A stretch of DNA of 64,000 nt from Pseudoalteromonas shioyasakiensis (GTDB taxonomy: Bacteria; Pseudomonadota; Gammaproteobacteria; Enterobacterales; Alteromonadaceae). The position numbers and the translations under genes were made by a program. Of the stretch, positions 27,073 through 36,699 are shown piece by piece (the first letter of the stretch is position 1; every line of letters starts with the position of its first letter). The stretch is from contig NZ_CP077771.1 in the NCBI RefSeq assembly GCF_019134595.1, positions 620,001 to 684,000 on the forward strand, given 5' to 3'. The notes beneath the pieces were generated by a model. It had not been told where the DNA came from. It ran no database searches and worked only from the letters and a program-made list of their open reading frames with translations.

Positions 27073-28383
27073 TTACTGTTTGAGCACTTTACCGCCCTTC
27101 ATAACAAACTGAACCTGACTAAGTTCACTAATGTTATCAAGTACATTCATATTCACGCTGATAATATCTGCTTGTTTACCAACACTCAAGTCACCGAGGT
27201 TATCACTTTGACCTAATAGTTTAGCAGCTTCAACGGTGGCTGATCTAATTGCTTGTTTTGGTGTCATGCCGTATTTAACTAATAACTCAAACTCTTTAGC
27301 ATTATCACCATGCTTAGATACGCCTGAATCTGTACCAAAGGCTATTTTAACCTTGTTTTTTAACGCTAATTTAAATGATGCTTCCATTTTTGGCGCTACT
27401 ACTTCAACCTTATCAGCAATTGCTTTTGGCATATTTGGGTTATTTAGCACTTCTTCTTTTACTGTCGCGCCAGCGAGTAAGGTTGGAACTAAATACGCGT
27501 CTTGCTTTTTGAAAAGCTTAACCGTGTCTTTATCTAAAAAAGAGCCATGCTCGATTGAATCAACACCCGCTCTAAGTGCTGCTTTTATACCTTCTGTGCC
27601 ATGAGCATGAGCGGTCACTTTGCGGCCTAAATGATGGGCTGTGTTTACAATGGCACTGAGTTCTTCATCAGTAAATTGCTGATTAACCCCTGCCGCTGTA
27701 TTACTTAATACACCACCTGTCGCGGTAATTTTAATCACATCGGCACCGCTTTTAATTACATCGCGTACTGCACGAGTACAATCGGCTGCGCCATCACACA
27801 CACCTAAGCCACCCCCTTCTGTCGCTTTGGTAATATCACGACGATAGACATGCATATCACCGTGACCACCGGTCGGTGTGATCATATCGCCTGCAGCAAA
27901 AATGCGCGGGCCAACAATGTCTCCACGTTCAACTGCTCGCTTTAATGGGAAGATAACTTGATAGCTGCTACCTAGGTCACGCACAGAGGTAAAACCTGCA
28001 TCAACCGTACGTTGTAAGTATTTTAGAGAACGCAGAGCGTAATCGGCTTCGTATTCAGTTGTCCACTGGTGTGGGTTACGTTTTGCATCTCGCTCAAAGG
28101 TAACATGAACGTGCATATCAATCAGACCTGGCAATACCATCTGATTTTTTAAATCAATAACATCTGCATCACTGAGGTTTAATTGCTGCTTTGTTAGAAA
28201 ACCAGCTTTTATTTCCGTAATTTTACTGTTTTCAATAACCAGTGTTTGCTGTTCTTTGACATCTTGATCAGTGCCTACCAGCATCTTTCCAGCATGAATA
28301 ATGGTGGTTTGTGCATTAACCGCAAACGTAGATAATAAAGACAGTACCGATAATGTGCTTATTTTTAGGTTTATTTTTTTCAT
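27073..28383 (-). CDS. Exported metal-dependent amidohydrolase (imidazolonepropionase/prolidase-like)
   Basis: A 436-residue enzyme with signal peptide (cleavage after FAVNA). The binuclear-metal set of the amidohydrolase superfamily is visible: DMHVHV, the carboxylated Lys in DVIKITATGG, HAHG, SIEHGS and the final Asp in FGTDSG. Relatives cleave Xaa-Pro or other dipeptides and cyclic amides in the periplasm. Together with the DUF4440 gene 8 bp downstream it forms a two-gene unit. Substrate unknown. Confidence 0.88.
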   Translation of the reverse strand: MKKINLKISTLSVLSLLSTFAVNAQTTIIHAGKMLVGTDQDVKEQQTLVIENSKITEIKAGFLTKQQLNLSDADVIDLKNQMVLPGLIDMHVHVTFERDAKRNPHQWTTEYEADYALRSLKYLQRTVDAGFTSVRDLGSSYQVIFPLKRAVERGDIVGPRIFAAGDMITPTGGHGDMHVYRRDITKATEGGGLGVCDGAADCTRAVRDVIKSGADVIKITATGGVLSNTAAGVNQQFTDEELSAIVNTAHHLGRKVTAHAHGTEGIKAALRAGVDSIEHGSFLDKDTVKLFKKQDAYLVPTLLAGATVKEEVLNNPNMPKAIADKVEVVAPKMEASFKLALKNKVKIAFGTDSGVSKHGDNAKEFELLVKYGMTPKQAIRSATVEAAKLLGQSDNLGDLSVGKQADIISVNMNVLDNISELSQVQFVMKGGKVLKQ

Positions 28384-28534
28384 AATCGCCTCTTTTTTAT
28401 ACTAGGTTTAACTTAAATACTGAGTAAATGCCATTATTTACGACATAGCGCGGTTATGAACTAGTGTTAACAAGTGAATTTTGATATAACTTCGGAAAAA
28501 TTTAACAAGTCTGACCACATAAAGAGAACACATT

Positions 28535-29608
28535 ATGTCTTATGCCCAAATTACTGGCTGGGGTAAATGTATACCACCAGCAAGCATCAGCAATGATGAA
28601 ATTAGCAATATTGTTGATACCAATGATGAATGGATCACAACACGTACAGGCATCAAATCTCGCCGTGTCAGCCATGTTTCTACTGCTGATTTAGCGACCG
28701 TTGCCGCAAAGCAAGCGCTTGCTTGTGCTGGTGTTGATGGTAAAGACATTGATCTTGTGCTTCTTGCGACTTGTACACCATCAACTATGGTGGCAAATAC
28801 GGCGTCTTTAGTACAAAAAAATATTGGTGCGGTAGGCGCAGCAGCAATGGATACTAACGCTGCATGTTCAGGCTTTTTATATGCATTACAAGCAGCCACT
28901 GCGCAAATTCGTGCTGGTATGATCAAAAAAGCGGTCGTTATCGCTGCTGAGCGGATGACTTGGTACATCAACTGGGAGCGTCGCGACAGTGCTGTATTAT
29001 TTGGTGATGGTGCTGGTGCCGTTGTGCTAGAAGCCTCAGATACGCCATCTGGCTTACTTGCAACTAAAACAGGCTGTGACAGTGAAGACCGCGATATCTT
29101 GCACATCGAAAACTTTGGTAGCGATTTAAATAAATACGAGCCAATTGGCCCGTCTAACCTATTATTCGAAGGTCGCGAAATATTCAAGCGTGCTGTTAAA
29201 GGTATGAGTGAAGCTTGTGATGACGTACTAAACCAGGCACAGTTAGAGCTTGATGATATTGACGTATTAGTTCCTCACCAAGCAAACTTACGTATTATCC
29301 AAGCTATTCAACAACGCTTGAAAGTAGCTGATGAAAAAGTCATGGTGAACATTGCCGATTACGGAAATACGTCTGCTGCAACAATTGCGATTGCAATTTG
29401 TGAAGCTGTTGAGCAAGGCCTTATCAAACCTAACTCAAACATTATGTCAGCAGCTTTTGGTGCTGGATTAACTTGGGCGGCAAGTTACATTAAATGGGGC
29501 GAGCGTGTAACACCTATTTCAGTGTCTGATGCAGCTTTACCTGAGTGTGATAAAACAGGTCTTGAACTTGTAGCACCAGCTGTTGCTGCATGTAAAGCGG
29601 CAGAATAA
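28535..29608 (+). CDS. 3-oxoacyl-ACP synthase III (FabH-like)
   Basis: A 357-residue thiolase-fold condensing enzyme. The catalytic triad is C111 (TNAACSGF), H248 (LVPHQANLR) and N278 ([10 protein letters not shown]). It condenses an acyl-CoA primer with malonyl-ACP. It is about 35 residues longer than E. coli FabH and is not next to plsX or fabD, so it may be an extra KAS III for a special primer rather than the housekeeping copy. A strong terminator follows. Confidence 0.9.
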   Translation: MSYAQITGWGKCIPPASISNDEISNIVDTNDEWITTRTGIKSRRVSHVSTADLATVAAKQALACAGVDGKDIDLVLLATCTPSTMVANTASLVQKNIGAVGAAAMDTNAACSGFLYALQAATAQIRAGMIKKAVVIAAERMTWYINWERRDSAVLFGDGAGAVVLEASDTPSGLLATKTGCDSEDRDILHIENFGSDLNKYEPIGPSNLLFEGREIFKRAVKGMSEACDDVLNQAQLELDDIDVLVPHQANLRIIQAIQQRLKVADEKVMVNIADYGNTSAATIAIAICEAVEQGLIKPNSNIMSAAFGAGLTWAASYIKWGERVTPISVSDAALPECDKTGLELVAPAVAACKAAE

Positions 29609-29632
29609 TACCCTACACTCATTTTGAGAAAG

Positions 29633-29655
29633 CGCGGCTTAGTCCGCGTTTTTTT
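29633..29655 (+). terminator. Terminator after the KAS III gene
   Basis: CGCGG-CTTAGT-CCGCG forms a perfect 5-bp GC stem followed by seven T. Confidence 0.85.
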
Positions 29656-29678
29656 ATGAGCAAAAAAAGGACTACATA

Positions 29679-30065
29679 ATGGAGCTATTAGGCATACATC
29701 ACGCTGCAATCATCTGTAGCAACTACGAGAAATCAAAGCATTTTTATAGTGAAGTATTAAAACTGCCGATTCTCCACGAACTATATCGCACTGAACGTAA
29801 CTCGTATAAGTTAGATTTAGCACTTCCTGATGGCAGCCAATTAGAGTTGTTTTCGTTTCCTGAAGCGCCACAAAGACCAAGCTATCCTGAAGCACAAGGG
29901 TTACGCCATTTGGCGTTTAAAGTTGCCGATATTGCAAAATCTAAACAATATTTAGAACAACAAGGCATTTCGGTTGAAGAAATAAGAGTAGATGAAATCA
30001 CCGGGAAGCAATTTATGTTTTTTGCCGATCCCGATGATTTACCGTTAGAGCTTTACCAACTCTAA
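29679..30065 (+). CDS. VOC-family protein, YaeR/GloA2-like
   Basis: A 128-residue glyoxalase/dioxygenase-fold protein, close to E. coli YaeR through most of its length: IHHAAIICSNYEKSKHFY, LELFSFPEAPQRPSYPEA, GLRHLAFKV and the final DPDDLPLELYQ. Metal ligands would be His5/His6, the Glu in LELFSF, H74 and the Glu in LELY. YaeR has been described as a glyoxalase-type enzyme of uncertain substrate. Its stop is 2 bp from the stop of the convergent aminopeptidase gene. Confidence 0.88.
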   Translation: MELLGIHHAAIICSNYEKSKHFYSEVLKLPILHELYRTERNSYKLDLALPDGSQLELFSFPEAPQRPSYPEAQGLRHLAFKVADIAKSKQYLEQQGISVEEIRVDEITGKQFMFFADPDDLPLELYQL

Positions 30066-30066
30066 C

Positions 30067-31428
30067 TTATTGGAAGCGATCTTGTAGGTAGTTAAATACA
30101 GCGCGAATACCCAATGCCTCACCACCTGTAGGGCGACCCGGTAATGCACGTAAGTTCCAAGCCATGACATCAAAGTGAACCCAAGGTGTGCTTGGCTCGA
30201 CGAACTCTTTTAAGTAAAGAGCAGCAGTGATCGCACCACCAAATGGAGTGGAAGCACAGTTAGCAATATCAGCTACGTCACTTTTTAATAGTGCTTTGTA
30301 TTGCTCAAATAACGGCAGTTGCCAAACAGGATCATGGCAGCTTTCGCCTGCATCCATCAATTTGTTAGCCACTTCACGGTTGTTTGCGAAAAAGCCAGGT
30401 AATTCAGTACCTAGGGCTACACGACAAGCACCAGTAAGGGTTGCAAAGTCAACGATAAGATCGGGGTTATCGTTTTGTGCTTCGGCAAGTGCATCACACA
30501 GCACTAAACGACCTTCAGCGTCCGTGTTATCAATTTCTACAGTGATCCCTTTGCGAGTTTTGATCACATCACCCGGTCTAAATGCATTTCGAGAAACCGC
30601 ATTTTCAACCGCAGGTACCAATACTCGTAAGCGAATTGGTAAGTTAGCAGCCATAATTAACTGCGCAAGACCAATAACATGAGCAGCACCACCCATGTCT
30701 TTTTTCATATTACGCATACCTGAGCTTGGTTTTAAATCAAGACCGCCAGAATCAAAACAAACACCTTTACCGACTAAGGTAATTTGCGGTGCATCTTTTG
30801 CGCCCCAGCGTAAGTCAAGCAAGCGAGGTTTATTCTCAGATGCACGACCAACCATATGGATCGTTGGGTAATTTTGCTCTAGTAATTCATCACCAACCCA
30901 CTCGCTAAACTCACCCTCAAAGGTGTCGGCTAAATCTGCCATCACTTGTGATAGATGTTGCGGCATCATATCTGCAGCAGGCGTATTAACTAAATCACGG
31001 ACTAAATTAATTGCACTTGCATGCTGCGATAAACGTTTAACTAAGCTTTCATCTTCAATAGCAAGTGTGGCACGTGGCGATGGTTTTTCTTTATATTCAC
31101 TAAACTCGTAACCACCTAACACAAAACCCAGCGCTACTTGCTCTACAAACTTGTCATCGCCTTGAATTTGATAACAACCTGCTGGCAGTTTTGTTGATAA
31201 GTCACCCGCTAACCAAAAGTCTTGTAAATCATTAACTAAACAATACACATGCTCAAGTGAACCCGATTCACTATCAGCAATTAAAGCCATGCCTTTGTTT
31301 TTGAAATCACAATTTGTTAGCCAATTTTGTAAGGCTTGCGGCTGCTCGGTTAACCAGGTTGATAGGTCAGCTTTAGCAATAAATGACAGGGGAATTCCCG
31401 TAGAAGAATGGCGAATTAATGAACTCAT
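30067..31428 (-). CDS. M17 leucyl aminopeptidase family protein
   Basis: About 453 residues from the ATG at 31428; the frame continues to a TTG at 31482, but the earlier part looks non-native. The family signature NTDAEGRLVL is present, as are VGKGVCFDSGGLDLK with the metal-binding Lys and Asp and DMGGAAHV. It removes N-terminal residues from peptides in the cytosol as a hexamer with two metal ions. It belongs to the branch with a shortened N-terminal domain rather than classical PepA. Single gene. Confidence 0.9.
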   Translation of the reverse strand: MSSLIRHSSTGIPLSFIAKADLSTWLTEQPQALQNWLTNCDFKNKGMALIADSESGSLEHVYCLVNDLQDFWLAGDLSTKLPAGCYQIQGDDKFVEQVALGFVLGGYEFSEYKEKPSPRATLAIEDESLVKRLSQHASAINLVRDLVNTPAADMMPQHLSQVMADLADTFEGEFSEWVGDELLEQNYPTIHMVGRASENKPRLLDLRWGAKDAPQITLVGKGVCFDSGGLDLKPSSGMRNMKKDMGGAAHVIGLAQLIMAANLPIRLRVLVPAVENAVSRNAFRPGDVIKTRKGITVEIDNTDAEGRLVLCDALAEAQNDNPDLIVDFATLTGACRVALGTELPGFFANNREVANKLMDAGESCHDPVWQLPLFEQYKALLKSDVADIANCASTPFGGAITAALYLKEFVEPSTPWVHFDVMAWNLRALPGRPTGGEALGIRAVFNYLQDRFQ

Positions 31429-31516
31429 TAAACGACTCGATATAAAGAAAAGGTATTTAAGCATACCAATATCTTGATACAAAAGGTATAGGCAAAATCA
31501 GATAAGCAAAACCAAA

Positions 31517-31927
31517 TCAGTCTTTGTTTTGCTTCTCTTTTTCTTCTTTTTCTACTTGTTGATCAATCTCTTTAATCGACTTATTGATATTGAATGAACT
31601 AGGTAGCACATCAACACCAACCCATTGACCCAGTTTTACAACCAAAGGAATTGTCACTGGCGCAAAGGGTAATACAGCAAATACGCCCAAACCAAGTCCT
31701 TTTAATATATCTAAAAATTGTTCATTGGCAGTATGCAATTCTTCTTTAGTAGCTTGGCCTTGGGTGTATCGCCTATAGATATGAAGCATCTCTTTGGTTT
31801 CTTGCTTTTCTTGGGCAAGTGCGATTTTAAGTGCTACCATAGCGCGCTTGAAACGTAGTGTCTGACGCTTTTTGGTAATTTTAGCCACTCTGAATGGGGC
31901 TCGGTGAATAACTTTGTATAATCGCAT
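31517..31927 (-). CDS. LETM1-like domain hypothetical protein
   Basis: About 136 residues from ATG 31927 (the frame is open to a GTG at 31966; neither has a good ribosome site). The middle has a coiled, basic segment and then the membrane-like FLDILKGLGLGVFAVLPFAPVTIPLVVKLG, which resembles the hydrophobic part of LETM1-related proteins. The C-terminus is highly charged (EKEEKEKQNKD). No function can be inferred in bacteria. It lies 89 bp from the aminopeptidase start on the same strand. Confidence 0.6.
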   Translation of the reverse strand: MRLYKVIHRAPFRVAKITKKRQTLRFKRAMVALKIALAQEKQETKEMLHIYRRYTQGQATKEELHTANEQFLDILKGLGLGVFAVLPFAPVTIPLVVKLGQWVGVDVLPSSFNINKSIKEIDQQVEKEEKEKQNKD

Positions 31928-32033
31928 TTGGTTATTTTCACACAGCTGAAGAAGTTCACAAAGCACAATTTACTTATATTAGTTTTTGTTCTATTCTTCA
32001 TACTCTATTCTTAATTATTTTTCAGTATCAAAA

Positions 32034-32186
32034 ATGAGCACACCCGCACAACAGGCCGAGTCAAAACCCCAAAAGCCGGCCCCAGATGAATGTTGTGGTG
32101 GTGGTAGCTGTTGCCCATGTGTTTGGGATGAATACCGAGAAAAATTAAAGCAATGGCAATTAAACAACATTCCGCAACAAGCCTAA
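32034..32186 (+). CDS. Oxidoreductase-like-domain small protein
   Basis: A 50-residue protein with DECCGGGSCCPCVWDEY, the signature of the short N-terminal oxidoreductase-like domain (PF09791). Five cysteines in eleven residues suggest metal or Fe-S binding. Standalone copies like this occur in many proteobacteria without known role. ATG at 32034 is preferred over the frame start at 31986 because the domain begins shortly after it. Confidence 0.75.
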   Translation: MSTPAQQAESKPQKPAPDECCGGGSCCPCVWDEYREKLKQWQLNNIPQQA

Positions 32187-32483
32187 TAGACCGTTCCAAA
32201 TCCAATTTCGCTTAAAAACCAATCAAAAAATTCCTTTTTTAAAATATTTTTAGATATTTTATATACTTTCTCACACATAAAAGAAAAAATAAGAATAAAT
32301 TATCCCCTTTAATTTCATACACATAATTAAAAAAACAATAATAACGCGCAAATAAAAACGCCCAAAACAACATCACATTAACAATTTGCAAAATAAATTT
32401 ACAGGCTGTATAAGAGATTTACACCGAGTTTATTATTTAACTTCGGTGACATAATCATAAATATTCTAACTGGGGAAGTCAGA

Positions 32484-35069
32484 ATGAAATTCAAAAATAA
32501 TGCGCTACAACAAGCAATTAAATTTGCTTTAGCGACAACAACAGCAGGTCTGTTTGTGTCGGGTTCGGTTGTTGCTGCAGAGCAAGCAGCAGAAGAAACG
32601 AAAGTTAACAAAAACGTAGAAAAAATTGCCGTGGTAGGTACTCGTTCTGCGCCACGTTCAATCGGTGATTCACCAGTACCAATTGATATCATTGGTGGTG
32701 AAGAGCTAGATAAAGGCGGCAACACTGATATGCTAGAGCTTTTAAAAGGCTCAGTTCCTTCTTTTAACGTTCACCAAAACCCAATTAGCGATGCAGCGTC
32801 ACTTGTACGCCCTGCTAACTTACGTGGTCTTCCTTCTGACAGCACGTTAATACTTGTTAATGGTAAACGCCGTCACCGTGCATCAGTTATTGCCTTCTTA
32901 GGTGGTGGTATTAACGATGGTGCTCAAGGTGCTGATATCTCAGTTATCCCAAGCATTGCCCTAAAGCAAGTAGAAGTACTTCGTGATGGTGCTGCGGCAC
33001 AATACGGTTCTGATGCAATCGCAGGTGTAATGAACTTTGTTCTAAAAGATGCCTCTGAAGGTGGTTCATTCGAAATTCGTCAAGGTGAATATTACGAAGG
33101 CGATGGCGATACAACGCAAATTTCAGGTAACGTGGGTTTACCATTTACCGATAGCGGTTTTGCTAACCTAAGCTTCCAATACAAAACAGCTGATGCAACT
33201 AGCCGCTCAGTACAACGCCCTGATGCAGCGGCACTAGATGCTGCAGGTGTGCCAGACGTTTCTTCTTTAGCACAAGTTTGGGGTGCACCAGAAGTAGATG
33301 ATGATATTACAATCTTTGGTAACATTGGTCTTGAGTTAAGCAATTCATCTGAATTCTACATGTTTGGTAACTACTCTGAGCGTGACGTTCGTGGTGGTTT
33401 CTACTATCGTAACCCTCACACTCGCCCAGGTGTTTACTCAAATGACGGCGGTGAAACACTGCTTGTTGGTGATTTAACTGGCGATATGAGCGGTAACTGT
33501 CCTACCGATATCATGATTGATGATAACGTTTTAGATAACCAAAGATACATCGATCTAGTTGCTAACAACCCAGACTGTTTTGCATTTAACGAAATGCTTC
33601 CGGGCGGTTTTACACCTAACTTCGGTGGAAACATCACAGATACTGCATTAACAATTGGTACTAAAGGTGAATTCACTTCAGGTTTCCTTGAAGGTGCTTA
33701 CTATGACTTAAGCGGTACAGTTGGTTACAACGAATCTCGTTACTTCATCTATGACACAATCAATGCGTCATTAGGTCCAGAAAGCCCGCGCGATTTCAGC
33801 CCTGGTAAATACTCACAGTTAGAGAAAAACTTTAACGCCGATTTATCAAAAGGTTTTGACTTTGGCTTAGCTTACGATGTAAACGTTGCCGGTGGTCTAG
33901 AATGGCACGAAGAAACCTTCACTGTTGTATCTGGTGATGTAGCGTCTTTCACAGCAGGCCCACTAACAGAACAAGGTTTTGGTATCGGCTCGAATGGTTT
34001 CCCTGGTTTTAAACCATCTGATGCGGGTGAATACACACGCCGTAACTATGCTGCATACGTTGATGTTGAAGCACCATTCACTGAAGACTTCCTAATGGGC
34101 CTAGCGCTACGTTATGAAGACTATGACACGTTTGGTTCAACAACTAACTACAAATTAACTGGTCAATACCACGTAACTGAAGACTTGAACATTCGTGGTT
34201 CAATCAGTACGGGTTTCCGTGCGCCAACTGTTGGTCAAGCAAACGTAAGTAACGTTCAAACAAACCTAAGCAGCGGTGTACTTGTTGACTCTGCACTTTT
34301 ACCACCAACAAACCCAATTGCTGTTCAATTAGGTGGTACAGAGCTTGAACCTGAAGAGTCGCAAAGTTACACATTCGGTGCAGTTTGGACCCTTGGCGAC
34401 TTATTCTTCACAGTTGACTACTACAACATCCAAGTTGATGACCGTATCAGTCAATCAGATAAAATTGAGTTAAGCCAAGCTGACAAAGACACGCTAGAAG
34501 CGGCGGGTGTACCAAACGTACAAAACTTAGCACAAGTTAGTTTCTTCACGAATGACTTCGATACAACAACGCAAGGTGTTGATGCTGTTGCTAACTATTC
34601 AACTGAATTGTTAGGTGGTAGCTCAACATTCAGCTTAGCGTACAACTGGAACGACACTGAAGTAACTAAGTCGAGCCCTATTACTGGTGAATTTAAAGTA
34701 AGCCGTTTAGAAAATGACTTACCAAACCACCGTGCAACACTTAGCTGGGCACAACAATGGGAAAACTTCTCTGCATTTACACGTGTTAACTACTATGGCG
34801 AATACCAAGGTGTTCACGTAGATTACGATGCAACAGCGAAAACAGCTGATGCAGCAGTAACTATTGATGCAGAAGTAACTTACTTCCTAACTGAAGAGCT
34901 TAGCTTCTCTGTTGGTGCGCAAAACTTATTCGACCAAGAAGCAGAGAAACTTGATTTCGTAGATAGTACTGGCATCCCTAATAACAACTGGGGTGGTAAA
35001 TACTACGAAACGTCGCCATATGGTATCAACGGCGGCTTCTATTACGTGAAAGCAACGTATACTTTCTAA
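32484..35069 (+). CDS. TonB-dependent outer-membrane receptor
   Basis: An 861-residue receptor with signal peptide ending SVVAA. The TonB-box region is KIAVVGTRSAPRS; the plug carries PANLRGLPSDSTLILVNGKRRHR and the VEVLRDGAAAQYGSDAIAGVMNF core; the barrel ends YVKATYTF. This plug type (LRGL...LVNGKRRH) is common in marine gammaproteobacteria that import complex organic matter. GC and codon use are like the surrounding genome, with strong codon bias suggesting high expression. It is followed by an unusual perfect hairpin and then a terminator, so it is transcribed alone. Ligand unknown. Confidence 0.93.
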   Translation: MKFKNNALQQAIKFALATTTAGLFVSGSVVAAEQAAEETKVNKNVEKIAVVGTRSAPRSIGDSPVPIDIIGGEELDKGGNTDMLELLKGSVPSFNVHQNPISDAASLVRPANLRGLPSDSTLILVNGKRRHRASVIAFLGGGINDGAQGADISVIPSIALKQVEVLRDGAAAQYGSDAIAGVMNFVLKDASEGGSFEIRQGEYYEGDGDTTQISGNVGLPFTDSGFANLSFQYKTADATSRSVQRPDAAALDAAGVPDVSSLAQVWGAPEVDDDITIFGNIGLELSNSSEFYMFGNYSERDVRGGFYYRNPHTRPGVYSNDGGETLLVGDLTGDMSGNCPTDIMIDDNVLDNQRYIDLVANNPDCFAFNEMLPGGFTPNFGGNITDTALTIGTKGEFTSGFLEGAYYDLSGTVGYNESRYFIYDTINASLGPESPRDFSPGKYSQLEKNFNADLSKGFDFGLAYDVNVAGGLEWHEETFTVVSGDVASFTAGPLTEQGFGIGSNGFPGFKPSDAGEYTRRNYAAYVDVEAPFTEDFLMGLALRYEDYDTFGSTTNYKLTGQYHVTEDLNIRGSISTGFRAPTVGQANVSNVQTNLSSGVLVDSALLPPTNPIAVQLGGTELEPEESQSYTFGAVWTLGDLFFTVDYYNIQVDDRISQSDKIELSQADKDTLEAAGVPNVQNLAQVSFFTNDFDTTTQGVDAVANYSTELLGGSSTFSLAYNWNDTEVTKSSPITGEFKVSRLENDLPNHRATLSWAQQWENFSAFTRVNYYGEYQGVHVDYDATAKTADAAVTIDAEVTYFLTEELSFSVGAQNLFDQEAEKLDFVDSTGIPNNNWGGKYYETSPYGINGGFYYVKATYTF

Positions 35070-35078
35070 ATAGAATAG

Positions 35079-35108
35079 CTTTCTAGGTTGAGCAATCAAC
35101 CTAGAAAG
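35079..35108 (+). other. Perfect 13-bp hairpin with GCAA tetraloop in the 3' UTR
   Basis: CTTTCTAGGTTGA pairs fully with TCAACCTAGAAAG around a GCAA (GNRA) loop. It is not followed by T, so it is not a terminator; the terminator is 40 bp further on. A 3' stability element is the likeliest reading. Confidence 0.6.
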
Positions 35109-35148
35109 TCGATACCCCGGATATATTCTGGATATTTATAGTTAACCA

Positions 35149-35172
35149 AGGCGAAAGACATTTCGCCTTTTT
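35149..35172 (+). terminator. Rho-independent terminator of the receptor gene
   Basis: AGGCGAAA-GACA-TTTCGCCT stem followed by TTTT. Confidence 0.85.
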
Positions 35173-35214
35173 CGTTTTATAGTAAATAAAAATAACAAAT
35201 AACCCGCCATTACT

Positions 35215-36699
35215 ATGCTGTTACAAAAAGCGAATCAACTACTGAATGAAAACAAGCTTAAAGAGGCTGAATTTCATTTTAAAACCATTCTCGATTCAGA
35301 TCCTGAAAATGGCGAAGCGTTATTTGGATTAGGCCGCATTGCACTGCGTTTAGAACGTTATGATGCTGCGGTTTACCTTTTACAAAGAGCCTGTGAACGA
35401 TTACCTCACATGCTTGAACCGCTCCATGCCCTTGCCGATGCTTTTAATGGCGTGTATTCACCGCAAGATGCCTTAACCGTACTCGAATATGCTAAATCAA
35501 TTGCCAGCCATAATCCTGAGCCACATTACTATCTTGCCCAGCATTATTTAACCTATGGTGAGCTAGACAAAGCGTACAGTATTTTGAATCATGCCCTTGG
35601 TATGGGAAATTACCCTGTAAAAGCGTACATTTTATTTGAGTTAGTGCAGTTTGGACGCTTTAACAACGAACAAAATTACATAAATGAGCTACACCAGTTT
35701 TTAACTTTAACCAATAATCTGCGGTTAAAAATGGTGTGTTATTATGCCCTTGGTAAAAGTTACGATCAGTTAAATGATACAGAACAAGCTTTTAACTACT
35801 TCAGCCTAGCTAATAAGCTACAAACAAAGCTCACTCAGTTTAAAACCCGTGACTTAGTGCCCTTTTATCAGCGCATCATAGAGCAAAATACGACCGATCT
35901 AATTGATGCCAGAGACAAAACGTTTACCGGTACAATTACACCCATTTTTATTATTGGCATGCCAAGAAGTGGCTCAACCCTAGTAGAACAAATGCTGGCA
36001 AGCCACGATGATTTTGCCAGCCTTGGTGAAGATGCCAGTATCAGTAATCAGGTTGTTGCATACCTTGAACAACAAACACAACTCCCTTACCCAGATTGCT
36101 TAGCAGAGCTGAACCAAGGGCTAATTAACAATGCCCGCAATATTTATATTGAACGAATTAAACAAGCGCCAGTTGTGCGCCCTTTTATGATCAATAAGCT
36201 GCCTGCTAACTATCAGACACTCGGATTGATTTATTTACTCTTTCCTAACGCCAAGTTTATTAATATGCAGCGCGAGTATGATGCAATTGCTTGGTCGGTG
36301 TTTAGCAACTATTTTGCTGAAAACGAACCTTATTTTTGTTCACTCCCAGAGTTTAAACAGTACTTTGATTTGTATCAGCAGTTAATGGAACATTGGCAAA
36401 ACGTGATGCCAGAGGCGGTTTTTGATTTAAGCTATGAAGCACTTATCAGTGACAGCGAACAAACACTAACAGCCTTGTGTAAGTTCTTAAACATTGAGTA
36501 CAGCACACAGTTTTTAGATTTTTATAAGTCAAAAAAACCGGTGGCAACGCTCAGCAAAACGGCTGTAAGACAGCCGTTAACTGATAAAGCATTAGAGAAA
36601 TACAAACGCTACGAGAGCGCAATGCACACGCTTATGCGTGAGTCTCAAACCAGTTCAACAAGTCAACAAACTGATCAAAACGCGCCTGTGGGTGAGTAA
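35215..36699 (+). CDS. TPR-repeat sulfotransferase family protein
   Basis: A 494-residue cytoplasmic protein. The N-terminal half has tetratricopeptide-type helices (ANQLLNENKLKEAEFHF, ALFGLGRIALRLERYDAA and others). The C-terminal half, from about residue 245, is a sulfotransferase domain with the PAPS 5'-phosphosulfate loop IIGMPRSGSTLVEQ and the later INMQREYDAIAWSVF 3'-phosphate motif. It would transfer sulfate from PAPS to an unknown acceptor. It lies just after a TonB receptor, an arrangement that recurs in Alteromonadales by recollection. It overlaps the convergent hydrolase gene by 68 bp. Confidence 0.9.
   Translation: MLLQKANQLLNENKLKEAEFHFKTILDSDPENGEALFGLGRIALRLERYDAAVYLLQRACERLPHMLEPLHALADAFNGVYSPQDALTVLEYAKSIASHNPEPHYYLAQHYLTYGELDKAYSILNHALGMGNYPVKAYILFELVQFGRFNNEQNYINELHQFLTLTNNLRLKMVCYYALGKSYDQLNDTEQAFNYFSLANKLQTKLTQFKTRDLVPFYQRIIEQNTTDLIDARDKTFTGTITPIFIIGMPRSGSTLVEQMLASHDDFASLGEDASISNQVVAYLEQQTQLPYPDCLAELNQGLINNARNIYIERIKQAPVVRPFMINKLPANYQTLGLIYLLFPNAKFINMQREYDAIAWSVFSNYFAENEPYFCSLPEFKQYFDLYQQLMEHWQNVMPEAVFDLSYEALISDSEQTLTALCKFLNIEYSTQFLDFYKSKKPVATLSKTAVRQPLTDKALEKYKRYESAMHTLMRESQTSSTSQQTDQNAPVGE

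Noticed and set aside
28540..29187. A 215-codon minus-strand frame opposite the KAS III gene
   Set aside because: A shadow of the real gene, whose catalytic triad is intact. The frame's composition (many Ser, Ala, Thr) is typical of antisense translation.
30227..30682. A 151-codon plus-strand frame opposite the aminopeptidase gene
   Set aside because: Antisense to the conserved M17 catalytic domain; no ribosome site or family signature.
35079..35108. Reading the 13-bp perfect hairpin as a terminator
   Set aside because: No T run follows, and a typical terminator lies 40 bp downstream.
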